From positions 1-47,011 of the forward strand of contig JAFADG010000033.1 in the NCBI GenBank assembly GCA_023425025.1: a stretch of 47,011 nucleotides of DNA, written 5' to 3'. The DNA is from Bacillota bacterium (GTDB lineage: Bacteria; Bacillota; Clostridia; Christensenellales; Aristaeellaceae). The notes beneath the pieces were generated by a model. That model was not told the origin of the DNA. It was given only the letters and a program-made list of their open reading frames with translations, and searched no databases. Position 1 is the stretch's first letter. Each line of letters starts with the position of its first letter. The translations under genes and the position numbers were made by a program. Of this stretch, positions 16,410-24,697 are shown in pieces.

Positions 16410-17345
16410 CTACCTGTAGGAAAACGCTGTTTGAATCATCTCCTGATAAGCTTTGTTGTCGTACCGCTTCAGAATCAGCAATCCCCTGTAGGTATTGAAC
16501 CTTCCTCTTGTGCCTTCTTCCAGCTGAAAATGGATTTCGCCCGGATGGCTCTTTCCCCTGCCGGCAGAGCCTTTTTTCAAGGCATCCTTCACCAGATTCA
16601 AAGCAGCCTGCATGCGGCTGTCATAAGGATGCCCGACATGTACAAAATACTCCAGCGCCCGAAAGCAGTCGTATTTCCAGCGGCAGGGATAATGAAAGCG
16701 AATCATCTCCGGATGGATGACCTCGCCGGTTTTCAGCGATTTGAACAGCTGCCGGCGCAGCAGATATTCCTGCCCCAAAGCCGCCTGCCGCTTCATTTCG
16801 GCCAGGCGGTAGGTATAGCCGTATTTTTCATAATCGCAAAACGCTTCCAGCACGGAAATCGTGGTATGCACCGAACTCACAGCAGACCGCCTGTGTTCCG
16901 AATCCCAGGCGCAATTCCAGCCGCCGTCGTCCATTTGGTGGGCCAGAATGTAATCCACGATTTCATTGATCCTGGGGTCCTCCATTTTCCCATAACAGGC
17001 AAGGCTCAGCAGCATGGCGGACATGCACATATCCTGGTATCTGGCCTTGGAAACCTTGCCGTGATCCTGCCAAAGACCGTTCAGCACCTTTTTCGCGGCA
17101 GCCTGGTAATATGGATGATCGTGGTGAACCTCCATATACTTTAGCTCCAGCAATGTATAGGTGCTGGATACCCATTTGCGGGCATAGATGCTGCCGCCCC
17201 ACTCTTGGTGAGCATCATCATACAAATCAAGACATTTGGCGATATAGCCTCCGTTGTTATGGTCAAAGGAACGGTCCAGCAGGTATTTGTTCGTCAAGTG
17301 CTGAATAACGATGTCTCCCTCCAGCAGCCAATCCATGATCCGCAT
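16410..17345 (-). CDS. Terpenoid-cyclase/prenyltransferase-fold protein of unknown function
   Basis: About 311 residues from the ATG at 17345, which follows GGGGGAG by 9 bases. In-frame ATGs at 17366 and 17405 are possible. The sequence is a series of paired helices with the toroid repeat signature: NGGYIAKCLDLYDDAHQEWGG, MDDGGWNCAWDSEHRRSAVSS and later RFHYPCRWKYDCFRALEYF. The GGW-N and QMDDGGW motifs are those of squalene-hopene cyclase and prenyltransferase repeats, but the length is about half that of a squalene cyclase and no DxDD catalytic motif is seen. It is probably a single-domain relative, perhaps a sugar- or lipid-binding or glycan-acting toroid. Cytoplasmic. It stands alone, with no clear operon partners. 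Confidence 0.78.
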   Translation of the reverse strand: MRIMDWLLEGDIVIQHLTNKYLLDRSFDHNNGGYIAKCLDLYDDAHQEWGGSIYARKWVSSTYTLLELKYMEVHHDHPYYQAAAKKVLNGLWQDHGKVSKARYQDMCMSAMLLSLACYGKMEDPRINEIVDYILAHQMDDGGWNCAWDSEHRRSAVSSVHTTISVLEAFCDYEKYGYTYRLAEMKRQAALGQEYLLRRQLFKSLKTGEVIHPEMIRFHYPCRWKYDCFRALEYFVHVGHPYDSRMQAALNLVKDALKKGSAGRGKSHPGEIHFQLEEGTRGRFNTYRGLLILKRYDNKAYQEMIQTAFSYR

Positions 17346-17500
17346 CCTTGTCCACTCCCCCGCCATCTCAGCCTTTTTTTCTTTTTTACCATTATCATAA
17401 AGCAAATACGGAAAAGGGGCAACCTATCAAACAAAATGCTCAAGCGCATAAGCAAATTTTTGATGCCCGGTTTTTTTCTCCATTTTCTCCCTTTCATGAC

Positions 17501-17538
17501 GAATTTGTCACCCGCAAGCTACCGAAAACAGGTATAAT
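17501..17538 (+). promoter_or_regulatory. Regulated promoter of the BceRS-like operon with GTCACC box
   Basis: TATAAT lies at 17533-17538 without a -35 at normal spacing. The box GAATTTGTCACCCG has its GTCA at 17507, exactly 26 bases upstream of the -10. A near-identical box sits 26 bases upstream of the -10 of the ABC transporter promoter. This suggests autoregulation by the response regulator encoded next. Confidence 0.6.
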
Positions 17539-17557
17539 GAAAAAAAGGGGGATGTCC

Positions 17558-18238
17558 ATGAAGCGGATCCTGTTGGTGGAGGATGACAAGACAATCGTTA
17601 TCGGCCTGGAATACACCTTGCGGCAGGAAGGCTACGAGGTGAGCAGCTGCTATACCGCGGCCCAGGCCAGGGATGTGATTGGGAAAGCCGCCTTCGACCT
17701 GTATTTGCTGGATCTCTCGCTGCCCGACGGCAGCGGGTACGACCTGTGCCGCCTGATCAAGGCACACACCGGTGCGCCGGTGGTATTCCTAACCGCCTGC
17801 GATGATGAGGTGAATGTGGTGATGGGCCTGGATATGGGGGCCGACGACTACATTACAAAACCCTTCCGCGTCCGGGAGCTGGTTTCCAGGCTGCGCACGG
17901 TGCTGCGCCGCTACGGGCAGGAGGCCGGGGACCGGGATGAATTGCATCTTGCCGATATCATTGTAAACACCAGGCAGGCCAAGGTGACAAGGGACGGTCA
18001 GGAAATTCTTTTGACCGCGCTGGAATACCGGCTGCTGCTCACATTGGCCACCCATCCCAAGCAGGTGCTCAGCCGTTCGCAGCTGCTGGAGGGCATATGG
18101 GACATCGCCGGAGACTTTGTGACCGACAATACGCTGAGCGTATATGTAAAACGTCTTCGGGAGAAGATCGAGGAAGACCCCCAAAACCCACAGATCATAC
18201 AAACGGTCCGCGGGCTGGGATACAAGGCGGGTGACTGA
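17558..18238 (+). CDS. OmpR-family response regulator (BceR/GraR-like)
   Basis: 226 residues from the ATG at 17558, with AAAGGGGG about 7 bases upstream. The open frame begins far upstream at 17348 in non-coding DNA. The receiver domain has the acidic pair D9-D10, phospho-acceptor D52 in LLDLSLPDGSGYD, T79 and K101. A linker leads to a winged-helix DNA-binding domain (residues 130-226) ending in VYVKRLREKIEEDPQNPQI and VRGLGYKA. Its partner kinase starts two bases after the stop codon. Regulators of this type control an ABC transporter encoded next to them, often in response to peptide antibiotics. The operator boxes found support that link. Ligand not known. Confidence 0.93.
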   Translation: MKRILLVEDDKTIVIGLEYTLRQEGYEVSSCYTAAQARDVIGKAAFDLYLLDLSLPDGSGYDLCRLIKAHTGAPVVFLTACDDEVNVVMGLDMGADDYITKPFRVRELVSRLRTVLRRYGQEAGDRDELHLADIIVNTRQAKVTRDGQEILLTALEYRLLLTLATHPKQVLSRSQLLEGIWDIAGDFVTDNTLSVYVKRLREKIEEDPQNPQIIQTVRGLGYKAGD

Positions 18239-18239
18239 A

Positions 18240-19262
18240 ATGCGCATGTACCGTAACCCGGAGCTTCGGCGCCTGCTGGTGCTGCTGATCCTGCTTGGGG
18301 CGGCCGCCACCGCCGGCTGCGTATTTCTGGCACAGTGGGCGGCTTACATCGCGGGGGCCGCATCCCTGGGCTTTATTGTGCTGCTGCTTGCGTACACCCG
18401 CCAGCGGTATCAGCAGATCGACAGGCTCAGCGCCTACCTGGCCCGAATCAACCGGGGGGATGATTCCCTGGATGTGCGCGATAATAAAGAGGGCGAGCTT
18501 TCCATATTGAAAAGCGAAATCTACAAGGTGACCGTGACGCTCCGGGAGCAGAACGAGCTTTTGCGCCGGGATAAAACGGCCATGGCCGACGCGCTGTCGG
18601 ACATCTCCCACCAATTAAAAACGCCCCTGACCTCCATGTTCATGATGACTGATCTGATTTTGGACGCCGGAGTTTCTGAGGAGGACCGCCGTACATTTGC
18701 GGGCCGCATCAGGTTGCAATTGGAGCGGCTGCAATGGCTGGTGGCCTCCCTGCTGAAATTATCCAAGCTGGATGCCGGCACCGCCCGGATGGAGCCCGCG
18801 CCTGTCCCAGCGAAAAGGCTTTTGGACAGGGCTTTGGAACCTTTGCGCATCCCCATGGAGCTCAAGGAGCAGAAGCTGAACCTTTCAGGGGAAGACATCA
18901 CCTTGTGGTGCAGCGAGCCCTGGACAGCCGAGGCGCTTTTGAATATCCTGAAAAACTGTGTGGAGCATACGCCTGTGCAAGGGGAAATTACCGTTGCCTT
19001 TTCCGAAAACCCGCTGTTTACCCAGGTAAGGATCACGGATACCGGCCCCGGCATTGATCCCAAGGACCTGCCTCATATCTTCAAGCGCTTTTACCGGGGC
19101 ATGCACGCTTCCGACGACAGTGTGGGCATAGGCCTGGCCATGGCCGCTGCTATCGTGGAAGGGCAGGGCGGGGCGGTGGAAGCCAAATCCCACCCGGAAC
19201 AGGGCGGCGAGTTTGTACTCCGTTTCCCCAGGCAGCCGCAGCGGCAGTCTGCCATCGTATAG
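18240..19262 (+). CDS. Intramembrane-sensing histidine kinase (BceS/GraS-like)
   Basis: 340 residues from the ATG at 18240, one base after the regulator's TGA, with AAGGCGG ahead. Two closely spaced membrane segments (residues about 11-31 and 34-53) leave almost no extracellular loop, typical of intramembrane-sensing kinases that take their signal from a partner ABC transporter. A HisKA domain follows with H124 in DISHQLKTPL, then an ATPase domain with ILKNCVEHTP (N box), DTGPGIDPKDLPHIFKRF (G1 and F boxes) and VGIGLAMA (G2). Everything needed for phosphotransfer is present. The ABC genes begin 129 bases downstream under a separate promoter. Confidence 0.92.
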   Translation: MRMYRNPELRRLLVLLILLGAAATAGCVFLAQWAAYIAGAASLGFIVLLLAYTRQRYQQIDRLSAYLARINRGDDSLDVRDNKEGELSILKSEIYKVTVTLREQNELLRRDKTAMADALSDISHQLKTPLTSMFMMTDLILDAGVSEEDRRTFAGRIRLQLERLQWLVASLLKLSKLDAGTARMEPAPVPAKRLLDRALEPLRIPMELKEQKLNLSGEDITLWCSEPWTAEALLNILKNCVEHTPVQGEITVAFSENPLFTQVRITDTGPGIDPKDLPHIFKRFYRGMHASDDSVGIGLAMAAAIVEGQGGAVEAKSHPEQGGEFVLRFPRQPQRQSAIV

Positions 19263-19277
19263 AATAATGACAAAACT

Positions 19278-19321
19278 GTCACCAAATTCGTCACCGGGCT
19301 GTCATGGGAGCGCCGTACAAT
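19278..19321 (+). promoter_or_regulatory. Regulated promoter of the ABC transporter with three GTCA repeats
   Basis: GTCA occurs at 19278, 19290 and 19301, that is, 12 and 11 bases apart or about one helical turn, as expected for an OmpR-type regulator. The middle copy (AAATTCGTCACCGG) is the close match to the box in front of the response regulator gene and lies 26 bases upstream of TACAAT (19316-19321). Confidence 0.62.
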
Positions 19322-19390
19322 GAAATTGTTCAAAGCGGCGCACGTGATGGCCCGTTTCCTTTGAACACACGCAAGGCTGGAGGATATACA

Positions 19391-20074
19391 ATGGAAATTT
19401 TGAAAGTGGAAAACCTGACCAAGATATACGGAACCGGGGAAGCCGCGGTCAAGGCGCTGGACAACGTGTCCTTTACCGTCAAAAAGGGCGAGTTCGTGGC
19501 CATCATGGGCTCCTCCGGTTCGGGGAAAAGCACACTTTTACATATCCTGGGCGGCGTGGACAGACCCACCTCCGGCAAGGTGTCTTTGGATGATACCGAC
19601 ATTTACGCGCTGGATGAAACCCGTCTGGCCATCTTCCGCCGCCGCCAGGTGGGGCTGATCTACCAGTTTTACAACCTGATTCCCGTGCTCAACGTGGAGG
19701 AAAACATCACCCTTCCCCTTTTGCTGGATGGACGGAAGCCGGAAAGCGATCAGCTGAAGGTGATTATGGAACTGCTGAATCTAAACGATCGCCGGAGCCA
19801 TTTGCCCAACCAATTATCCGGCGGGCAGCAGCAGCGGGTATCCATCGGCCGGGCGCTCATCAACAACCCGGCCCTGGTGCTGGCCGATGAGCCCACCGGC
19901 AACCTGGACAGCAAAAACAGCGCCGATATCGTGCAGCTACTCAAAACCTCCAACCGCACATACAAGCAAACGCTGCTTTTGATCACCCACGACAGGAGCA
20001 TCGCCTTGCAGGCGGACAGGATCATCAGCATTGAGGACGGGCGCATCGTTGGGGATGAGGTGACGCGCGCATGA
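19391..20074 (+). CDS. ABC transporter ATP-binding protein (LolD/MacB/BceA type)
   Basis: 228 residues from the ATG at 19391, with TGGAGG ahead. Walker A is GSSGSGKS (40-47), the Q loop is YQFYNLIP, the signature is LSGGQQQRV (142-150), Walker B is ALVLADE (161-167) followed by PTGNLDS, and the switch histidine is H200 in LLITHD. The GNLDS motif and length are those of the MacB/LolD/BceA subfamily, which drive FtsX-type permeases. The next gene starts inside the last four bases (ATGA overlap), so the two proteins are made together. Likely role: moving or releasing a peptide or lipid-linked antibiotic at the membrane, by analogy to Bce systems. Confidence 0.94.
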   Translation: MEILKVENLTKIYGTGEAAVKALDNVSFTVKKGEFVAIMGSSGSGKSTLLHILGGVDRPTSGKVSLDDTDIYALDETRLAIFRRRQVGLIYQFYNLIPVLNVEENITLPLLLDGRKPESDQLKVIMELLNLNDRRSHLPNQLSGGQQQRVSIGRALINNPALVLADEPTGNLDSKNSADIVQLLKTSNRTYKQTLLLITHDRSIALQADRIISIEDGRIVGDEVTRA

Positions 20075-22737
20075 ACGTGATGAGGCGCTTTACGCTGCGC
20101 AGCCTTCTATATAACAAAAAGCGCACCGTGGTCACCATTATCGGAGTGATTTTGTCGGTAGCGATGATCACCGCCGTGGCAACGCTGGCAGCCTCTTTCA
20201 TCAGCCTGTTCCAGCGGGATACCATTGAAAGCGGCGGCAACTGGCACGTGAAGATCGCGGGGATCAAGGCAAAAGATATCCAAACCGTATTGCAAAGCGA
20301 TGCGGTGGCTGAATGCACCTTCACAAGGGATGTGGGCTACACCAGGCTGGAAGGCGACGATGAATGGTTTTATTTCCTGAAGCAGTACACCCGGGAAGGC
20401 TTTGCGCAGATGTCCGTGCGCCTGGTATCCGGCCGGCTGCCGCAAAACAGCGGCGAGGTGGCCATATCCCGGCGGATATTGGCCGCAGGTATGGACGTAA
20501 AGGAAGGCGATGCATTAACGCTTGAGTCCGGCGCCAGGCTGGACAAAAGCGGCCTCCCCCTTGCGGATAACCCGTGGTATCAGACCGAGCCGGACAGATT
20601 TGGCAACCGCACCATCACCGAAACCTTTGTGCCGGGCATCGCCAAAGAATATACGGTAGTCGGGGTGATTGAGCAGCCGGTGTTTGAACAAAGCTGGTCG
20701 GCAGGCTACGGCGTGCTGGGGTACCTTGATGTAGCCTCCCTGGAACCTTCTCAGACGGTAGACGCCCTGTTCACCGTCAAAGAGATCAATCAAGGCATCA
20801 CAAAAAGCGCGGAGGCTTTGGCGGCCGCGGTTCATAGATCCGAATCCGATGTTCAACTTAACGCAGGACTTTTGCGTTACTATGGCGTCATGGACGGCGA
20901 CAGGCAGACCCGTTTTGTGTATGGCATGATGCTGGTGATGATCGGCGTCATCGTGGTAGCATCGGTATGCCTGATCTACAATGCCTTTGCCATCTCCGTG
21001 GCCGAGCGGGCGCGGCAGCTGGGCCTTTTATCCAGCGTAGGCGCGACCATCCGGCAAAAGCGCACCAGTGTGTATTTTGAAGGCTTTGTCATATCGCTGA
21101 TCGGCATCCCGCTGGGGATAGCCGCCGGCCTGTGCGGCATTGCTGTCACGCTGCACTTTATAAGGCCCCTGCTCAGCGCGGTTTTATATGTGGAAAGCAG
21201 CGTGGAACTGCTCATGCAGGTGCCCTGGTGGACGGTCCTCGTCACGGTGCTCTTTTCCCTGATCACGATCTTTCTGTCGGTGTACATACCGGCCAGGCGC
21301 GCATCCCGCATTACGCCCATGGACGCTATCCGCCTGAGCCAGGAGGTCAAGCTCACCGGCAAGACGGTCAAAACATCACGCTTCACCCGCAGGCTCTTTG
21401 GTTTTGAGGCGGAAATCGCGCTGAAGAACCTGAAGCGGAACAGAAAGAAATACAGGGCCACCGTCGTGTCCCTGGTCATCAGCCTGGTGCTCTTCCTGAC
21501 CGTATCCCAATATATCTCCCTGATCAGAGGCTCCGCGGCCGCTGTGGATGAGGGTTACAATTTCGACATTTCCCTGGATTATTACCAGGCAAGTGAAGCG
21601 CAAAGGCTGGCGGCGGAACGGGATATCGCGGCGCTTGAAGAAGCCGGCGAGATCGCGTTCTCTGACAGGACATGGGGCGCTGCCGATATTCCCAAAAGCC
21701 GGTTCACCGATCAGGCCGTAGAGATCATTCAGAAGGATTATGAGGTGGTGAATGATCCCTTCCCCTATCCCCTGGGTATCATGGCGCTGGATCAAAAGGC
21801 ATTTGAGGCGTATGCCAAAAAGGTTGGGGTCGATCCCGCCCGGTACATGGACGCGGAGCATCCGGCGGGAATCCTCATCAACTACGCGACCCAGCGCATC
21901 GTGCTTGAGGATGGCAGCAAGATAAAGGCGGCAGGGCAGATTTTCAACTATCAGCCGGGCGATGTTCTTTCAACCGCTTTCATCTCCCGCATCAAAAAGG
22001 TTGAGGCGGAAGCGGAGGCGGAAGGGGTTGTAATGAACATCACCATCGGCGCGCTGACCGAACTCCGTCCCATAGGCGTGACGATGCCGGCCTTCAGCTA
22101 CACAACAATGGTTGTCAGTCAGCCTGTGATACACGCCATATTGGCCGGGTTTAAGACAGCACAAGAGGATATTGGCGATATTGCCTTGCAGCACACCGTG
22201 TTTTTAGCGGCCGCAAAAGACGACCTTGCGCTGGAAAAAAAGCTGAATGGCATTATGAAGGGTAACAACATTCTGGACTACAGCCTTTTCAACATCCACA
22301 GCGCGGCGCGGACAGATCGGAACCGCAATCTTTTCCTGGGCGTGCTGATCTACGGCTTTATCACCCTGATCACGCTGGTCTGTATCGCCAACATCTTCAA
22401 CACCGTATCCACCAATATTGCCCTTCGGCGCAAGGAGTTTGCCATGCTGCGCTCGGTAGGCATGACCCCCGGCGGCTTTTTGAAAATGATACGGTACGAA
22501 AGCATCTTCTACGGATTGAAAGGTTTGCTGTACGGGCTGCCCCTGAGCCTTGCGACTGCCTTTTTGATGTACCGCATCAACCGCATCGTCATGGATTTTG
22601 CCTTCAGTCTTCCATGGGAAAACTACCTGATCGGCGTTTTGATGATCCTGGTGATCGTACTGGCCACCATGCTGTATGCCACGGCGAAAATCCGCAAGGA
22701 AAACATTATTGAAGCCCTCAAGGAAGAAAGCATCTGA
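20071..22737 (+). CDS. FtsX-domain ABC transporter permease
   Basis: 888 residues, starting at an ATG that overlaps the ATPase stop. Topology: one N-terminal membrane segment (about residues 15-38), a large extracytoplasmic domain of about 220 residues, an FtsX-type trio of segments (about 280-415) and a further segment near 460-490. A second extracytoplasmic domain of about 250 residues and a final FtsX trio (about 750-880) follow, ending IRKENIIEALKEESI. This 8-segment, two-domain plan is of the MacB-like kind widespread in clostridia, larger than BceB (about 650 residues) and with the ectodomains placed differently. Both FtsX motifs with AERARQLGLLSSVGA and RRKEFAMLRSVGMT are seen. It forms a complex with the preceding ATPase. 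Confidence 0.92.
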   Translation: MNVMRRFTLRSLLYNKKRTVVTIIGVILSVAMITAVATLAASFISLFQRDTIESGGNWHVKIAGIKAKDIQTVLQSDAVAECTFTRDVGYTRLEGDDEWFYFLKQYTREGFAQMSVRLVSGRLPQNSGEVAISRRILAAGMDVKEGDALTLESGARLDKSGLPLADNPWYQTEPDRFGNRTITETFVPGIAKEYTVVGVIEQPVFEQSWSAGYGVLGYLDVASLEPSQTVDALFTVKEINQGITKSAEALAAAVHRSESDVQLNAGLLRYYGVMDGDRQTRFVYGMMLVMIGVIVVASVCLIYNAFAISVAERARQLGLLSSVGATIRQKRTSVYFEGFVISLIGIPLGIAAGLCGIAVTLHFIRPLLSAVLYVESSVELLMQVPWWTVLVTVLFSLITIFLSVYIPARRASRITPMDAIRLSQEVKLTGKTVKTSRFTRRLFGFEAEIALKNLKRNRKKYRATVVSLVISLVLFLTVSQYISLIRGSAAAVDEGYNFDISLDYYQASEAQRLAAERDIAALEEAGEIAFSDRTWGAADIPKSRFTDQAVEIIQKDYEVVNDPFPYPLGIMALDQKAFEAYAKKVGVDPARYMDAEHPAGILINYATQRIVLEDGSKIKAAGQIFNYQPGDVLSTAFISRIKKVEAEAEAEGVVMNITIGALTELRPIGVTMPAFSYTTMVVSQPVIHAILAGFKTAQEDIGDIALQHTVFLAAAKDDLALEKKLNGIMKGNNILDYSLFNIHSAARTDRNRNLFLGVLIYGFITLITLVCIANIFNTVSTNIALRRKEFAMLRSVGMTPGGFLKMIRYESIFYGLKGLLYGLPLSLATAFLMYRINRIVMDFAFSLPWENYLIGVLMILVIVLATMLYATAKIRKENIIEALKEESI

Positions 22738-22802
22738 TTTCACAAGCGATAAAGGCAGGGATTTGCCGCCGGCCGTCCCACAATAGAAAGCGGGGTGCGA
22801 TC

Positions 22803-23279
22803 ATGCAAAAGGAAGCGCTGGATGGATGCTACAAAAAACACCAACAGTATATGTACCGCCTGGCCTATTTGAGGCTCAACAACAAAATGGACGCGGAGGA
22901 TGCCGTTCAAACCGCCTTTTTGCAGGCCCTGCGGTATTGCGAAAGCCTGGAAAAGGATGAATCCTTTCTGCCCTGGCTGATCCGCATCGTATTGAACGAG
23001 TGCAACAACATCCGCCGCAAAAGGCTGCGCCGGCGGGAAGAGTTTGCCGACGAGCAACTGGCCCAGGTGCCTGTCGCCGGTGTGGAGGACCGGGCTGTTA
23101 TGCGCCTGGATTTGGTGAGCGCCTTTGCCTCACTGGAGAACAGATACCGCATCCCCATCGCGATGCTGTACCTTTTGGGCTACTCCTCCGAGGATATCGC
23201 CAAGCGCATGAATATGACGCGCTGCGCCGTCAGCGGCATGGTAAGAAGGGGCAAGGAAAAGCTTCGCGCGGCGATATAG
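22803..23279 (+). CDS. ECF-type RNA polymerase sigma factor
   Basis: 158 residues, ATG at 22803 after AAAGCGGGGTGCG. Region 2 is YKKHQQYMYRLAYLRLNNKMDAEDAVQTAFLQAL with the aromatic and acidic pattern for -10 recognition. Region 4 is a helix-turn-helix in RIPIAMLYLLGYSSEDIAKRMNMTRCAVSGMVRRGKEKL. There is no linker domain, hence an ECF (group 4) factor. The gene lies 65 bases after the ABC permease on the same strand. No anti-sigma gene follows: transcription meets a strong bidirectional terminator within 65 bases. Control may therefore be at transcription or via another locus. Confidence 0.92.
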   Translation: MQKEALDGCYKKHQQYMYRLAYLRLNNKMDAEDAVQTAFLQALRYCESLEKDESFLPWLIRIVLNECNNIRRKRLRRREEFADEQLAQVPVAGVEDRAVMRLDLVSAFASLENRYRIPIAMLYLLGYSSEDIAKRMNMTRCAVSGMVRRGKEKLRAAI

Positions 23280-23341
23280 CGGCAAAGCGGATGGATTATT
23301 TTCAGTTCACATAATCATTTTTTGCCCTGAATTTGGTATCA

Positions 23342-23383
23342 AAAAGCCATGCCCTCCTGAAGCGGTCGGAGGGCATGGCTTTT
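23342..23383. terminator. Bidirectional intrinsic terminator
   Basis: Sixteen-base perfect arms AAAAGCCATGCCCTCC (23342-23357) and GGAGGGCATGGCTTTT (23368-23383) with a 10-base loop separate the converging sigma factor and VOC genes. The A and T tails allow termination both ways. Confidence 0.9.
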
Positions 23384-23394
23384 GAACAGAGCCT

Positions 23395-23799
23395 TCATTT
23401 CCTATCATTGGGGGCAGTCAATATCCATGTATAGCCGTATTTGTCCCGCACCAGGGCGCCCATTCCCCCATCATCGGGCGGAGGATGCGGTGTCAGGCGC
23501 TGCAGCAGAACCCCATCCGCCGCGAACGCTTCAAGGATCCGGTTGGCTTCAGTGGATGTCCCACAGTGTACCAGCAGGCACACAGCATCGGAATGCTGTA
23601 CCGGCCCTTCCTGGTCAGCGGCACAGACGGCGCCGCTGCCAAATGAAGCCTGGGTATGCATCACTTTTCCCACAAGCGCGGCGCTTCCCGTCTCGCTGGT
23701 ATAACGCGACAAATGCTCGATCCTGCCGCCAAGAACCGATGTATACAGCCGCATGGCCTCCTCACAATCGCCTTGAAACGTCAAATAAGGGATGATCAT
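23395..23799 (-). CDS. PhnB/VOC-superfamily protein (glyoxalase fold)
   Basis: 134 residues from the ATG at 23799, with AAAGGAGA ahead. The frame extends to 23871 without a site. The N-terminal MIIPYLTFQGDCEEAMRLYTSVLGG, the middle VMHTQASFG and the C-terminal DGGMGALVRDKYGYTWIL are the hallmarks of the PhnB-like 3-demethylubiquinone-9-methyltransferase-like VOC family, which in most bacteria is of unknown function. The central motif is VCLLVHCGTSTEANRILEAFAADG. It forms the tail of a minus-strand block with the AraC regulator and MFS transporter: the gap to the AraC stop is 52 bases. Confidence 0.85.
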   Translation of the reverse strand: MIIPYLTFQGDCEEAMRLYTSVLGGRIEHLSRYTSETGSAALVGKVMHTQASFGSGAVCAADQEGPVQHSDAVCLLVHCGTSTEANRILEAFAADGVLLQRLTPHPPPDDGGMGALVRDKYGYTWILTAPNDRK

Positions 23800-23851
23800 A
23801 GATTCTTCTCCTTTCAATTGGTATTCCCAAAAGCTGCTCCTTGATGATACA

Positions 23852-24697
23852 TCACATTTTGAAACGGTCATTGTAAAAAACGGACATATTGCCGCTGTAC
23901 TCCTGCGGCATCAAGCCGCAGATTGCCCTGAATTCATGGATAAAATGTGACTGGTCGTAATATCCCGTCTGTGCCGCGATATCCGCATGCCTGGCCGGCG
24001 TTGTTTTCAGAAGCTTCACCGCATAATTGAATCTTGCGATACGCGCGAATTCTTTGGGCCCGGTCCCAACGTACTTCACGAACGTCCGTCTCATCTGCTT
24101 TTCACTGTAGTGTACCTTGCTTGATAAGCAACGCATATCCATGCACCCATGCCGCGTCAGGATCAGTTCCATCATCGCGGCAGTAAGGGGATCTTGTGTT
24201 TTGCCCGAAAGCCGGTACAGAAGAATGCTGTCCAGTGCATCAAAAAGGCCCTGAATGCTCATGGCCGATTCAAGGGCATTTTCAAGTCCATGTGCAAAAC
24301 CACTGTTGAGATCAGAAAGCGAAAATGAATGATTCAAAAGCTCGTGCTGCTCGATTTGGAGGAAGTGAAACAAGCAGCCCGGATGGAACTCAATCAATAC
24401 AAGCAGCTTCATCTTGTTGGCATGGCCGCCAACATTGCAGGCTACTGTATTCACGCCTCTAAGGCTGCTGACAATTCCGGTGCTGTTTACAGACAAAACA
24501 ACGGTTGAACTGACGGTAGGTAAAACCGTATAAGTGTCGGGCATCGATACCGGCGTCGGAAAGGATACCGTATAATTGGAAACAAACGGCCTGAGGCAGG
24601 GGTGCGGCTGTACATAAAGAAAGCCTGGGCCACGCTCCAGAGAGCCTCCCTGATATCCTTTGATGTCGTCTGTTGTAAGCATAACTGTATGGCTCAC
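23852..24697 (-). CDS. AraC-family transcriptional regulator
   Basis: 281 residues, ATG at 24697, overlapping the MFS stop by four bases (ATGA), so translation is coupled to the transporter. The N-terminal region (YVQPHPCLRPFVSNYTVSFP) is a DUF6597-like sensing domain. The C-terminal third is the AraC helix-turn-helix pair: LSSKVHYSEKQMRRTFVKYVGTGPKEFARI and DIAAQTGYYDQSHFIHEFRAICGLMPQEY. Regulators of this class usually respond to a small effector. The MFS transporter upstream and the VOC protein downstream are probable targets or partners. Effector unknown. Confidence 0.9.
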   Translation of the reverse strand: MSHTVMLTTDDIKGYQGGSLERGPGFLYVQPHPCLRPFVSNYTVSFPTPVSMPDTYTVLPTVSSTVVLSVNSTGIVSSLRGVNTVACNVGGHANKMKLLVLIEFHPGCLFHFLQIEQHELLNHSFSLSDLNSGFAHGLENALESAMSIQGLFDALDSILLYRLSGKTQDPLTAAMMELILTRHGCMDMRCLSSKVHYSEKQMRRTFVKYVGTGPKEFARIARFNYAVKLLKTTPARHADIAAQTGYYDQSHFIHEFRAICGLMPQEYSGNMSVFYNDRFKM

